Source: Paenibacillus phytorum
Lineage (GTDB): Bacteria; Bacillota; Bacilli; Paenibacillales; NBRC-103111
Direction: 5' to 3'
DNA: 64,000 bases
Assembly: GCF_013141715.1 (NCBI RefSeq)
Contig: NZ_WHOA01000039.1
Span: 62,001-126,000, forward strand
Each line of letters opens with the position of its first letter. Positions within the stretch are counted from its first letter, which is position 1. The position numbers and the translations under genes are program-made. The notes under the pieces are model-generated. The model was not told where the DNA came from, did no database searches, and saw only the letters and a program-made list of their open reading frames with translations. Of this stretch, positions 51,664-60,483 are shown in pieces.

Positions 51664-52947
51664 ATGTCTATTTTTGAAAAAATGGAATCGAATGTACGTT
51701 CTTACTGCAGGTCTTTTCCCGATGTGTTCACGAAAGCAAAAGGTTCTATGCTGTACGCTGAGTCCGGTAGAACGTTTATCGACTTTTTTGCGGGAGCGGG
51801 CGCTTTGAATTACGGTCACAATAACGATTACATCAAAAGTAAGCTGGTCGAATATTTGGAATCGGACGGCATCTCCCACGGCCTCGATATGTTTACTTCG
51901 GCGAAAGAGTCGTTTCTGCATACATTTTCAGAGCTCATTTTGAAGCCGAGAGAGCTTGATTATAAAGTTCAATTTTGCGGCCCGACCGGAACGAATGCTG
52001 TGGAAGCGGCGTTAAAGCTGGCTCGCAAAGTCAAAGGCCGTTCGGGTATTTTCTCCTTTATGGGGGCTTTTCACGGCATGTCGCTTGGCAGCTTATCGGC
52101 AACCAGCAACCTGTACCACAGAATGGCAGCGGGTACGGATTTACACAATGTTTCCTTTATGCCTTTTCCATGCGGTTACATGCGTACATTTGACACGATC
52201 AAATATATAGATGAGGTACTGACGGATGACCATTCCGGTATCGACAAGCCGGCTGCCATTATCTTTGAAACCGTGCAAGCGGAGGGAGGCCTGAATGAAG
52301 CGCCGATTGAGTGGATGCAGCGTCTTCGCGAGCTGTGTACTCGTCATGATATTTTGCTCATTTGCGATGAAATTCAAGTTGGCTGCGGCCGAACAGGTCC
52401 GTTTTTCTCTTTCGAACGGGCGGGTATCGTTCCAGATCTTGTGGTGTTGTCCAAATCGATAAGCGGCTATGGTCTTCCGATGGCCATTACCTTATTAAAG
52501 CCGGAATTGGATATCTGGAACCCAGGGGAGCATAATGGGACTTTCCGCGGCAACCAAATGGCGTTTGTCGGTGCAACTGCTGCACTGGAGTACGGGGAGT
52601 TATATAGCTTAGAGGCGGAGGTTCATCTGAAAGCTCAATTTGTCAGCCGGTTTTTGCAGGAGGAAATCGCTCCGTTAAGCGAGGATATCCAGATTCGGGG
52701 AATGGGTCTGCTCTGGGGCGTTGATGTATCCGCAAGCAAGCATGAGAACATTTCCAAAGAAATTGCCAGCCGCTGTTATGAGTTGGGACTCATTTTGGAA
52801 AGAGTGGGCCGTCAAGATGCTGTCATCAAGCTGATGCCCCCGTTAACTATATCGATGGAGGAGCTTGAGCAGGGCTGCAGCATTTTGAGACAGGCGGTTC
52901 AAGAATGCTTTGAGAGATCCGGAATAAGGCAACACGCTTTAATCTGA
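51664..52947 (+). CDS. Diaminobutyrate--2-oxoglutarate aminotransferase (class III, EctB-like)
   Basis: 427 residues from ATG 51664, chosen because AGAGGAG (51649-51655) lies 8 nt upstream; an in-frame GTG at 51655 overlaps that site. A PLP fold type I aminotransferase: FFAGAGALNYGHN near the N terminus, CGPTGTNAVEAALKLAR, GAFHGMS, ICDEIQVGCGRTG with the PLP-binding Asp, and the Schiff-base Lys264 in LSKSISGYGLPMA. EctB-type enzymes convert aspartate 4-semialdehyde and glutamate to 2,4-diaminobutyrate. No ectoine genes (ectA, ectC) are nearby, and this is the last gene of the NRPS operon, so it probably supplies Dab to module 2. Similar genes accompany Dab-containing lipopeptide clusters. Confidence 0.9.
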   Translation: MSIFEKMESNVRSYCRSFPDVFTKAKGSMLYAESGRTFIDFFAGAGALNYGHNNDYIKSKLVEYLESDGISHGLDMFTSAKESFLHTFSELILKPRELDYKVQFCGPTGTNAVEAALKLARKVKGRSGIFSFMGAFHGMSLGSLSATSNLYHRMAAGTDLHNVSFMPFPCGYMRTFDTIKYIDEVLTDDHSGIDKPAAIIFETVQAEGGLNEAPIEWMQRLRELCTRHDILLICDEIQVGCGRTGPFFSFERAGIVPDLVVLSKSISGYGLPMAITLLKPELDIWNPGEHNGTFRGNQMAFVGATAALEYGELYSLEAEVHLKAQFVSRFLQEEIAPLSEDIQIRGMGLLWGVDVSASKHENISKEIASRCYELGLILERVGRQDAVIKLMPPLTISMEELEQGCSILRQAVQECFERSGIRQHALI

Positions 52948-52985
52948 TAGCCAAATTGCGGGAAAGCAACGATATGGAGATTCAT

Positions 52986-53369
52986 ATGAGAAATAAGAAA
53001 AAAGGAATAATAATAGGTTATTTGGGCCTAGGTATTCTTGCTTTTAATCTTGTAGCCATGATAATCATTAAATGGAAGATTGTTTTACCAAATGAGTACT
53101 TAATGAATGCTTTAGCCGTATTGTTGATAGCTTTATTCTTATGGCCGGTTGTTTCAATCTCTGCTTTACTTTCTGCATCCAATCATCTTAACAAATTGAA
53201 AGTACATTTATTGGATAATGAAGCAAATGATACATGTAAGCAAGATCATTTGAGTAGTAGAAACAACCATAAGAAAAGCATTTCTATTAATACAACTTTT
53301 TTAGTGACGGATTGTCTTTTTGTTATTTGGTTTGTCATATTCATATGGCATGCATTTTTGAGCCTATAG
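52986..53369 (+). CDS. Small membrane protein of unknown function
   Basis: 127 residues from ATG 52986 (GGAG lies 6 nt upstream); in-frame ATG 52974 and TTG 52956 are alternatives. I do not recognise the family. The N terminus is basic (MRNKKKG) and runs into a hydrophobic helix (about residues 8-30). A second hydrophobic segment lies at about 39-65, then a polar stretch rich in Asn, Lys, Asp and His, and a third helix (about 100-125) at the C terminus. The DNA is much richer in A+T than the NRPS genes. It follows the aminotransferase by under 40 bp on the same strand and ends in a terminator, so it may be the last gene of the operon. A role in immunity is possible but nothing in the sequence shows it. 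Confidence 0.7.
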   Translation: MRNKKKGIIIGYLGLGILAFNLVAMIIIKWKIVLPNEYLMNALAVLLIALFLWPVVSISALLSASNHLNKLKVHLLDNEANDTCKQDHLSSRNNHKKSISINTTFLVTDCLFVIWFVIFIWHAFLSL

Positions 53370-53370
53370 A

Positions 53371-53403
53371 AAGTACCCCTGGAGTTATTTTCCGGGGGTA
53401 CTT
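53371..53403. terminator. Hairpin terminator between convergent genes
   Basis: AAGTACCCC and GGGGTACTT form a perfect 9-bp stem, extendable by GGA/TCC inside, starting 1 nt after the stop at 53369 and ending 18 nt before the stop of the minus-strand gene. The T-run is weak (CTATTT), so it could serve both directions. Confidence 0.7.
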
Positions 53404-53421
53404 CTATTTCCCTGAAAGAAT

Positions 53422-56160
53422 CTACTCCGAATAAATAATCTTAGCGATGTGATCCGCAGACATCGGATGGCCCAGAAAATATCCCTGCGCTTCATGACAA
53501 CCATAGTTTCTTAAAAGATTAAGCTGATCCTCAGACTCGACGCCTTCAGCGATTACTTTTAGATTTAAATTAATACCCAAGGCGATGATGGTCTTCACAA
53601 TGTTTTGATCGCTGATATCATTGGATAGGTCTTTAATAAATGTTCGATCTATTTTAATGCGGTCGATGGGGAAGTTCTTCAAATACGCCAATGAACTAAA
53701 CCCCGTACCAAAATCATCAATGGAAATGCTTACTCCAATGCCTTTCAGTTTGGAAAGCAGCATCGTTGCACGGTCAAGATTCATCGTGATGCTTTCCGTA
53801 ACTTCAATTTCCAAAGAATGGGGATCCATGCCTGTTTCATTCAAAATCTTGGAAATCAATTCAATTAAGTCCGGTTCATACATCTGCCTCGAGGATAGAT
53901 TGACGGACATTTTTAATGTACGTCCAAGATGGTTATGATCCATCCATAAACGCCATTGTTTACAGGCCTCATGCAAGACCCATTTCCCGATTGGGACAAT
54001 GAGTCCAACTTCTTCGGCAAATGGAATAAATTGCAATGGAAAGATGATTCCCTTCTCGGGATGATTCCACCGAATTAATGCTTCTACACCAATGAATTCT
54101 TTCGTTTCTATATCATATTGCGGTTGATAAACAAGAACAAATTCATTGTTGTCTAATGCTTTTCTTAGATTTCTGTAGAGTTTTACATGTTCAGAGGCGG
54201 GATACTCATTCTCTTTTACATAAAACTGGTGTAAATTTTCCCCCTGCTTCTTCGCTTGATACATCGCGATATCTGCATGTTTGATTAATGTTTCGAAAGT
54301 GCTCCCATCCAAAGGAAACAGGCTGATTCCGATACTAGTTGAGATATACAAATCTTGATCTTGAATATGAAAGGGTATAGTTAAAGCAACCATAATTGAT
54401 TTAGCAATAACTTCCGTTTCCTCTTTGGATGTGCCCGGTAACAATATTGTAAATTCGTCTCCGCCTTGACGTGAGACAACGCCTCTATCCATAATTATGG
54501 TTTTCAAACGATCAGAAACATTCTGCAGTAAAACATCTCCCAAGGAGTGCCCCATGGAATCGTTGATCATTTTGAAGCGGTCTAAATCAAGATAAAGCAC
54601 GGAAACGATTTGATCGTTCTGTTTTGCTTCAACGATGGCTTTTTCAAGCATATGTTGAAACGATTTTCGATTTGGAAGTTTTGTTAAAGAATCATGAAAA
54701 GCCATGTGACGAATGGTTGCTTCCGCTTTATCCCGTTCAAGCACCAAACTTACAAGATATGCCGCTCGTTCAATCAATTTAGTCTCATAAGTTTGGGGAG
54801 AATGCGGAGCTTTGTAATACATGGCGAAAGTTCCAAGCACCTGATTTTTTTTATCCGTTATCGGTACGGACCAACAAGCTCTTAGCCCGTGAACTAATGC
54901 AAGCTCGCGATAGTCATTCCATAAAGGGTCATTCCCGATATCAGAAACTATGATTTTGGTATTGTAGAAAGCGGCTGTACCACAAGAACCTACTACTGGT
55001 CCTATTTCCACGCCATCTATCGCACGAACATAGGATTCAGGCAGGTTTGGAGCTGCACAATGTTTCAACTGTTCGTTTTCCAATAAAAGAATCGAACAAA
55101 TAGCGCCGCTTTGTTGTTCGACTAATTCAATAATTCGATGCAAAATATCACCTATGGGTTTTCCTTTTGCGATCATTTCCAAAATATCATTTTGACCTAT
55201 TAAGTTATCTTGTACTAATTTCCGATCCGTAATGTCGCGGCCAATAACAATGAGCCATTGTCGGTTTCCCTTATGATCAAAAACGGGCACTTTGGTATAT
55301 TCAACCATCAAACTTGCACCATTTGAACGTTTAATTTCTTCCTCGAAAATGATCGGTTTGCGTGCCTCCCAAGCTTCTTGATCCGTTTCTTCACATGTAA
55401 TGAACATCTCTCTGTGAAATTCATTGGTTTTTTGGAAATCGCTGTTCGTTTTACCTTTGTATGTATCTTGCTCTAACTCAAATAGTTGGAGAACCGTATT
55501 GTTTGCTTCGACCCATCTGCCTTTACCATCTTTAAAAACAACGATGTCAGGCATAGTATGAATTAAAGTTAGTAAATTCTGCTCGCTTATTTTTAATTTT
55601 TTCTCTTCCAACAATCGAATTAGCTCAGCAGATGCCCTAAACGAGAAAATTTTCAGTATTGTTTCTGTAAGAGTCTTGTCATGAATTGGTTGATCATTCA
55701 TCACAACAAGTATGCCAATTACACTACCATCGACATGTAAAAGAGGAATACCCAGATAGCTTTGAATATCAAATCTGGTCAAATCCGAGTCCAAAGGAAA
55801 TAAATTCTGCACAAACTCTTGATAACAACACAGACGCTTTTCATTTACAACATTTTCACAAGGTGTATGTTCCAAATTGTATTCAAATTGCTCTATCATT
55901 TCTCCTTGCTTATACATGGCGATTGTTTTTACACAGTGATGATCAACTTCAGCAATGAAAGCATAAGAGCATTTTAAGACGCGAGCTAGATATTGTACCA
56001 AGTGAACAAAAAAACTTTCTGCGACCTCACTTTCAATACCTTGGGCGATATCGAGGAAGGTTTTTTTGAGGTAATCATTTTCATTTTGTAAGGCAATGAA
56101 AGCTTCAGCAGTATTACTTGGCTTATGATCTATATTAGGGCTATTAAATTGCTTTTTCAT
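53422..56160 (-). CDS. GAF-PAS-GAF-GGDEF-EAL cyclic-di-GMP enzyme
   Basis: 912 residues, no signal peptide or membrane helices, so probably cytosolic. Rough order: GAF (35-180), PAS (195-315, MPDIVVFKDGKGRWVEANN), GAF (325-475), GGDEF (480-650) and EAL (665-905). The diguanylate cyclase site GGDEF is intact at about 566-570 in RQGGDEF. The phosphodiesterase motif EAL is intact at 693-695 (GVEALIRWNHP), with DDFGTGFSSL and KIDRTF further on. Both catalytic halves thus look active, and the GAF and PAS regions probably sense a small ligand or redox state to choose between them. The ATG follows AGGAGA by 4 nt. It is transcribed towards the NRPS operon; a regulatory link is not shown. Confidence 0.92.
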   Translation of the reverse strand: MKKQFNSPNIDHKPSNTAEAFIALQNENDYLKKTFLDIAQGIESEVAESFFVHLVQYLARVLKCSYAFIAEVDHHCVKTIAMYKQGEMIEQFEYNLEHTPCENVVNEKRLCCYQEFVQNLFPLDSDLTRFDIQSYLGIPLLHVDGSVIGILVVMNDQPIHDKTLTETILKIFSFRASAELIRLLEEKKLKISEQNLLTLIHTMPDIVVFKDGKGRWVEANNTVLQLFELEQDTYKGKTNSDFQKTNEFHREMFITCEETDQEAWEARKPIIFEEEIKRSNGASLMVEYTKVPVFDHKGNRQWLIVIGRDITDRKLVQDNLIGQNDILEMIAKGKPIGDILHRIIELVEQQSGAICSILLLENEQLKHCAAPNLPESYVRAIDGVEIGPVVGSCGTAAFYNTKIIVSDIGNDPLWNDYRELALVHGLRACWSVPITDKKNQVLGTFAMYYKAPHSPQTYETKLIERAAYLVSLVLERDKAEATIRHMAFHDSLTKLPNRKSFQHMLEKAIVEAKQNDQIVSVLYLDLDRFKMINDSMGHSLGDVLLQNVSDRLKTIIMDRGVVSRQGGDEFTILLPGTSKEETEVIAKSIMVALTIPFHIQDQDLYISTSIGISLFPLDGSTFETLIKHADIAMYQAKKQGENLHQFYVKENEYPASEHVKLYRNLRKALDNNEFVLVYQPQYDIETKEFIGVEALIRWNHPEKGIIFPLQFIPFAEEVGLIVPIGKWVLHEACKQWRLWMDHNHLGRTLKMSVNLSSRQMYEPDLIELISKILNETGMDPHSLEIEVTESITMNLDRATMLLSKLKGIGVSISIDDFGTGFSSLAYLKNFPIDRIKIDRTFIKDLSNDISDQNIVKTIIALGINLNLKVIAEGVESEDQLNLLRNYGCHEAQGYFLGHPMSADHIAKIIYSE

Positions 56161-56432
56161 ATGTTCTCCTGAAGTAGTTAATAGTACCTATAAAATTCGA
56201 CAAAAAATGATAGACTCCTTCCTCTGAGACGCTATGTCGAACGACGCGGGAAGCCTTAATGGGAGTAAGACTATGGCCATGCTAGCGGCGCCAGAATTAC
56301 AAAAAAAGTTCTTGAACCGCAGACTACACTGACGTACAGTTTATATTGCCGACTTCTCGTTCGTGAAATGGAAGAGATTGCTTCTTAAATGTCGTATTAT
56401 TCTAAAAAGGAAAGAAGGGGCTGACAACGAAG
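56161..56432. other. Divergent intergenic region, no gene seen
   Basis: 272 bp between the cyclic-di-GMP enzyme and the MFS permease. It must hold both promoters, but I find no clear -35/-10 pair. The stretch near 56220-56290 is richer in G+C than its surroundings and may be a remnant, but I recognise nothing in it. Confidence 0.5.
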
Positions 56433-57581
56433 ATGAACGCTTTTTTGTTGTTTTACGTAGTCATTTACATGGGAAATGCTGTTTATGGCACATTTATGCC
56501 GATTTACCTGCATAGCGCTAAATTTTCTCAAGAGCAAATCGGGATGCTTCTTAGCCTAGGGCCCTTGGTTGCGATGTTTGGCCAACCGGTTTGGGGGGCA
56601 TTGGGTGACCGAGCCAAGACGAAGAATAGCGTGCTTCGCTTCTTATTGATTGGTAGCGGTGTTTCCATTTTGTTCTTCCCGCTCTCACATCATTTCATTT
56701 ACCTGCTTGTGCTAATCTGTGTGTTTACGTTTTTTCAGACGTCCATATTTGCAATCAGCGATGCGATTACGTTGGAAGAATTGGATCGGCGTCCCAATTG
56801 GAGTTTTGGTTGGATTCGCCTGGGAGGTACAGTGGGCTTCGCTGTCATGTCTCTTGCTTTCGGCATTGCAGCCAAGTCGCACATTGGCTCGATGTTCCCT
56901 GTCTACGCCGGAACCATGGCCGCCGCATTGCTGCTCCTCTGGCGCTTTCCACCAGCTGCCGGCCGCCAGACTAACGTAACTGGCAGGCGTTTCCGTGAGC
57001 TCTTCCGAAACGGTAAACTGATGTTTTATTTGGGTATCAACTTTGTTGTTCAAATCACTTTGGGTTACTATTACGCATTCTTTCCAATCTACTTCAAGGA
57101 GATGGGAGGAGACAGTATGCTGCTAGGCTGGTCGATGGTGATTTCCTCACTTAGTGAGCTGCCGTTTCTTCTGTTTTCCGGCTGGATTTTCAAACGCATC
57201 CCTATATCAGCAATTCTGATTATGGCCGCGCTCGCATCCTCCATCCGGTGGTTCTTGTTTACATTAATCGGGAATCCACTTTGGATATTACCGGTGCAGC
57301 TGCTGCACGGACTTATTTTCATCGTGCTTTCCGTTACGCTTGCTACGTTTATCAACCGTGAAGTGCCTTCAGAATGGAAGGCTAGCGGTCAAACACTCAA
57401 CGGCTTGCTCAGCCTTGGAGCCGCCCGTATTATCGGCAGCTTCTTGGGTGGAATTATGAGCTCGGCTTACGGGATGAGACAAGTTTTTTTATATAGTTCA
57501 TGGGTATCCATGACGTGTGTCATCGTGTTTGGATTTGTTATATGGATCCGTAGAAAACAGAAAGTTCTTGGCTCACACTAA
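56433..57581 (+). CDS. MFS permease, HcaT/LacY-like subgroup
   Basis: 382 residues with about 12 hydrophobic helices, starting right at the N terminus (MNAFLLFYVVIYMGNAVYG). The loop WGALGDRAKTKN after helix 2 is the MFS signature region, and FMPIYLHSAKFSQEQIGMLLSLGPL resembles the MFS_1-like family that includes the phenylpropionate transporter HcaT. A charged break (RRFRELFRNGK) near residue 190 separates the two six-helix halves. It is a plasma-membrane secondary transporter of unknown substrate; proton coupling is expected from the family. An AAGAAGGGG run lies about 12 nt before the ATG. It stands alone, divergent from the GGDEF-EAL gene. Confidence 0.88.
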   Translation: MNAFLLFYVVIYMGNAVYGTFMPIYLHSAKFSQEQIGMLLSLGPLVAMFGQPVWGALGDRAKTKNSVLRFLLIGSGVSILFFPLSHHFIYLLVLICVFTFFQTSIFAISDAITLEELDRRPNWSFGWIRLGGTVGFAVMSLAFGIAAKSHIGSMFPVYAGTMAAALLLLWRFPPAAGRQTNVTGRRFRELFRNGKLMFYLGINFVVQITLGYYYAFFPIYFKEMGGDSMLLGWSMVISSLSELPFLLFSGWIFKRIPISAILIMAALASSIRWFLFTLIGNPLWILPVQLLHGLIFIVLSVTLATFINREVPSEWKASGQTLNGLLSLGAARIIGSFLGGIMSSAYGMRQVFLYSSWVSMTCVIVFGFVIWIRRKQKVLGSH

Positions 57582-57642
57582 ATATAATGCGGGAAAAACG
57601 TTGAGCATTGTCGGCTATGTGCGTTTGGGTCGGCAGGGCAGC

Positions 57643-57679
57643 AAGGCGGCAAGTTTTATGAAAATAGAACTGCCGCCTT
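57643..57679 (+). terminator. Inverted repeat downstream of MFS gene, possible terminator
   Basis: AAGGCGGCA (57643-57651) and TGCCGCCTT (57671-57679) make a perfect 9-bp GC-rich stem with a 19-nt loop that can pair a little further (GTT/AAC). There is no T-run after it, so termination would be weak or Rho-dependent. Confidence 0.45.
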
Positions 57680-57693
57680 ACCAGTAAATTATA

Positions 57694-57711
57694 ATGTGAA
57701 AATATTCACAA
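57694..57711. promoter_or_regulatory. Rex- or FNR-type operator upstream of adhE
   Basis: ATGTGAA-AATA-TTCACAA matches the Rex consensus TTGTGAA-N4-TTCACAA at 13 of 14 defined positions, and also contains TGTGA-N6-TCACA, the FNR/CRP form. Rex senses NADH/NAD+ and commonly controls adhE in Firmicutes. The site is centred at -94.5 from the predicted adhE start of transcription. Confidence 0.65.
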
Positions 57712-57747
57712 ATTGTTCAAGGAATTAATCATTCTAAACCTTCATCT

Positions 57748-57763
57748 TGTGATTTTTGTCATA
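57748..57763 (+). promoter_or_regulatory. FNR/CRP-type activator site at -41.5 of adhE
   Basis: TGTGA-TTTTTG-TCATA, one mismatch from TGTGA-N6-TCACA. Its centre (57755.5) lies 41.5 bp before A57797, exactly the class II activator spacing, given the -10 box below. The B. subtilis Fnr consensus is TGTGA-N6-TCACT. Confidence 0.55.
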
Positions 57764-57784
57764 GTTGGGGCTCTTGAATAAGTT

Positions 57785-57790
57785 TACTCT
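57785..57790 (+). promoter_or_regulatory. Candidate -10 box of the adhE-pflB-pflA promoter
   Basis: TACTCT matches TATAAT at 4/6. No -35 consensus is seen at the right distance, as expected for an activator-dependent promoter. Transcription would start near A57797, giving a leader of about 54 nt. Confidence 0.4.
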
Positions 57791-57850
57791 AAAGGTAGAA
57801 CAACAAGATAACGGCTTCACATGGATAGAAAATAAAGGAGTGAATGAACC

Positions 57851-60457
57851 ATGACAACAAAAGAAGCGAAGATGATTGAACAGATTTCTGCTCAAGACGA
57901 AGTGGGCCAGCTGGTAGCCAGAGCGAAGGCAGCTCAGCAGCAATTTCTGAAGCTAGATCAAGTGCAGGTTGACCAAATTATTCAGCAAATGGCATTAGCC
58001 GGCATCGATAGGCACATGGTTCTCGCCAAGCTTGCTGTGGAAGAAACCGGTCGGGGTGTGTACGAAGATAAAATCACCAAGAATTTATTTGCTACTGAAT
58101 ATATCTACCACAGCATTAAAAATAACAAGACGGTTGGAGTGATTGAGGAAAACTCGTATGAGAACTACCGAATGGTGGCAGAACCTGTGGGCATTATCGC
58201 TGGTGTGACGCCCGTCACCAATCCGACTTCGACGACGATGTTCAAGTCATTAATCGCTGCAAAAACGCGCAACCCCATCATTTTCGCCTTCCATCCATCT
58301 GCACAACAATCCAGCAGTGCGGCTGCGGCGACATTACTGGAGGCAGCAGTTAAAGCAGGCGCACCGGATCATTGCATTCAATGGGTAAAGCATCCATCTG
58401 TGGAAGCTACTCAACTCCTAATGAATCATCCGGACGTAGCGCTTGTTCTAGCAACGGGAGGGTCTTCGATGGTGAAAGCAGCTTACAGTACCGGAAAGCC
58501 AGCTTTGGGCGTTGGACCTGGCAATGTGCCTTGTTTCATTGAGAAAACAGCGAATTTGCAGCAAGCCGTAAATGACTTGATCTTATCGAAGACGTTTGAC
58601 AATGGGATGATTTGCGCCTCGGAACAAGCGGTTATTATTGAAGATTCGGTATACGCGGAAACAAAAAAGTTGATGACTGAACAAGGTTGTTACTTCTTAA
58701 ATAAAGAGGAAACGGAAGCTGTTTCCAAATTGGTGATTAACGCTGAGAAGTGTGCGGTTAACGCGGTAATTGTAGGTCAACCTGCTGCGAGAATCGCTGA
58801 GATGGCTGGTATTAAGGTACCTGGGACTACGAAAATACTAGTCGCGGAGTTAGCCGGCGTTGGTGAGGCATTTCCATTATCGGCTGAAAAACTTAGCCCT
58901 GTGCTCGCTTGTTATAAAGTGAAGAATGCTGAGCAAGGCATTGATCGGGCTGTGGAAGTGGTCAAATTTGGCGGTATGGGACATTCCTCCGTCATTCATT
59001 CTCAGAATGCGGAGGTCATCCAGGCGTTCGCAGATAAACTTCAAACAGGACGTATTATTGTCAATTCACCTTCCACTCACGGTGCTATTGGAGACATTTA
59101 TAATACAAACTTGCCTTCCTTGACACTTGGCTGTGGTTCATACGGTCATAACTCCACAACTTCTAACGTGAGCGCCGTGAATCTGATCAATGTGAAGCGT
59201 GTTGCTTACCGTACCGTCAATATGCAGTGGTTTAAAATACCTCCAAAGATTTATTTTGAAAAAGGAGCTACACAGTATTTAGAAAAAATGCCTGACATTA
59301 CACGGGTAATGATTGTCACGGATCCGATGATGGTAAAGCTTGGTTACGTTGAACGTGTGGAATATTATCTCCGTAAACGACAGCTGCCTGTCTATATCGA
59401 AGTGTTCTCGGATGTGGAGCCTGATCCATCTGTTGAAACGGTGGAACGAGGCCGGGCACAGATGGCAAGCTTCCAGCCGGATTGCATTATTGCGTTGGGT
59501 GGCGGGTCACCGATGGATGCGGCTAAAGCGATGTGGTTGTTCTATGAATATCCGGATACGAGCTTTGATGCCCTAAAGCAAAAATTCATGGATATCCGTA
59601 AACGGGTTTACAAATATCCGCGTCTAGGCCGCAAAGCGAAATTCGTCGCGATTCCTACGACTTCTGGGACTGGTTCGGAAGTGACGTCTTTCGCCGTGAT
59701 TACAGATAAAGAGAAGGGCAATACCAAGTATCCACTGGCTGATTATGAGCTTACACCTGACGTTGCCATCATTGATCCTGATTATGTGTACAGCTTGCCG
59801 AAGACTGCGGTAGCCGATACTGGAATGGATGTCCTAACCCATGCCATTGAAGCGTATGTGTCCGTTATGGCGAATGATTATTCTGATGGTTTAGCGATGA
59901 AAGCCATCCAATTGGTATTCCAAAATCTTGAGAAATCGTTTGCCACAGCAGATCCAATTGCACGCGAGAAAATGCATAATGCTTCAACGATAGCCGGTAT
60001 GGCCTTTGCGAATGCTTTTCTTGGCATTAATCACAGTTTGGCGCATAAATGGGGCGGTGAATACCACACAGCACATGGACGCACAAACGCAATATTGATG
60101 CCGCATGTGATTCGCTATAATGCCCAAAAACCGACGAAATTCACTTCGTTCCCGAAATACGATCACTTCATAGCCGATCAACGCTATGCGGAAATCGCGC
60201 GTATGCTGGGGCTTCCAGCAAAGACAACGGAAGAAGGAGTAAACAGTCTCATCGAGGCCATCCGTAAGCTGAATAAAATCCTGGGTATTCCTGAGAAATT
60301 TCAGGATTTGGGGTTCAATGCGGAACAATTCGAGACGCGTGTAGATTACTTGGCGGATCGGGCGTTTGAAGATCAATGTACAACAGCGAATCCTCGGATG
60401 CCGCTTGTGACAGAGCTCGCTGATGTTTATCGCAATGCTTTTTACGGAAAGTTTTAA
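57851..60457 (+). CDS. adhE: Bifunctional acetaldehyde/alcohol dehydrogenase AdhE
   Basis: 868 residues, the usual AdhE length. The N-terminal half is a CoA-acylating aldehyde dehydrogenase: GVTPVTNPTSTTMFKS, the nucleotide-binding TGGSSMV region and catalytic Cys255 in GMICASEQ. The C-terminal half (from about residue 450) is an iron-dependent alcohol dehydrogenase with ALGGGSPMDAAK, PTTSGTGSEVT and the metal-binding NHSLAHKWGGEYHTAHGRTN. It reduces acetyl-CoA to acetaldehyde and then ethanol, recycling two NADH, in the cytosol (often as spirosomes). An AAAGGAG site precedes the ATG. pflB starts 26 bp downstream, so acetyl-CoA made by PFL feeds it. Redox or oxygen control is suggested by the sites at 57694 and 57748. 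Confidence 0.97.
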   Translation: MTTKEAKMIEQISAQDEVGQLVARAKAAQQQFLKLDQVQVDQIIQQMALAGIDRHMVLAKLAVEETGRGVYEDKITKNLFATEYIYHSIKNNKTVGVIEENSYENYRMVAEPVGIIAGVTPVTNPTSTTMFKSLIAAKTRNPIIFAFHPSAQQSSSAAAATLLEAAVKAGAPDHCIQWVKHPSVEATQLLMNHPDVALVLATGGSSMVKAAYSTGKPALGVGPGNVPCFIEKTANLQQAVNDLILSKTFDNGMICASEQAVIIEDSVYAETKKLMTEQGCYFLNKEETEAVSKLVINAEKCAVNAVIVGQPAARIAEMAGIKVPGTTKILVAELAGVGEAFPLSAEKLSPVLACYKVKNAEQGIDRAVEVVKFGGMGHSSVIHSQNAEVIQAFADKLQTGRIIVNSPSTHGAIGDIYNTNLPSLTLGCGSYGHNSTTSNVSAVNLINVKRVAYRTVNMQWFKIPPKIYFEKGATQYLEKMPDITRVMIVTDPMMVKLGYVERVEYYLRKRQLPVYIEVFSDVEPDPSVETVERGRAQMASFQPDCIIALGGGSPMDAAKAMWLFYEYPDTSFDALKQKFMDIRKRVYKYPRLGRKAKFVAIPTTSGTGSEVTSFAVITDKEKGNTKYPLADYELTPDVAIIDPDYVYSLPKTAVADTGMDVLTHAIEAYVSVMANDYSDGLAMKAIQLVFQNLEKSFATADPIAREKMHNASTIAGMAFANAFLGINHSLAHKWGGEYHTAHGRTNAILMPHVIRYNAQKPTKFTSFPKYDHFIADQRYAEIARMLGLPAKTTEEGVNSLIEAIRKLNKILGIPEKFQDLGFNAEQFETRVDYLADRAFEDQCTTANPRMPLVTELADVYRNAFYGKF

Positions 60458-60483
60458 TCTCACAAACCTAAGGAGGTACCATC

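Noticed and set aside
1843..52947. Assignment of the cluster as tridecaptin or paenibacterin because it has 13 modules
   Set aside because: Gene number, epimerase positions and predicted residues (four Thr, Pro, two Tyr-like, one basic) do not fit those products as I remember them.
59984..60463. 159-codon minus-strand open frame
   Set aside because: Antisense to the conserved iron-binding part of adhE.
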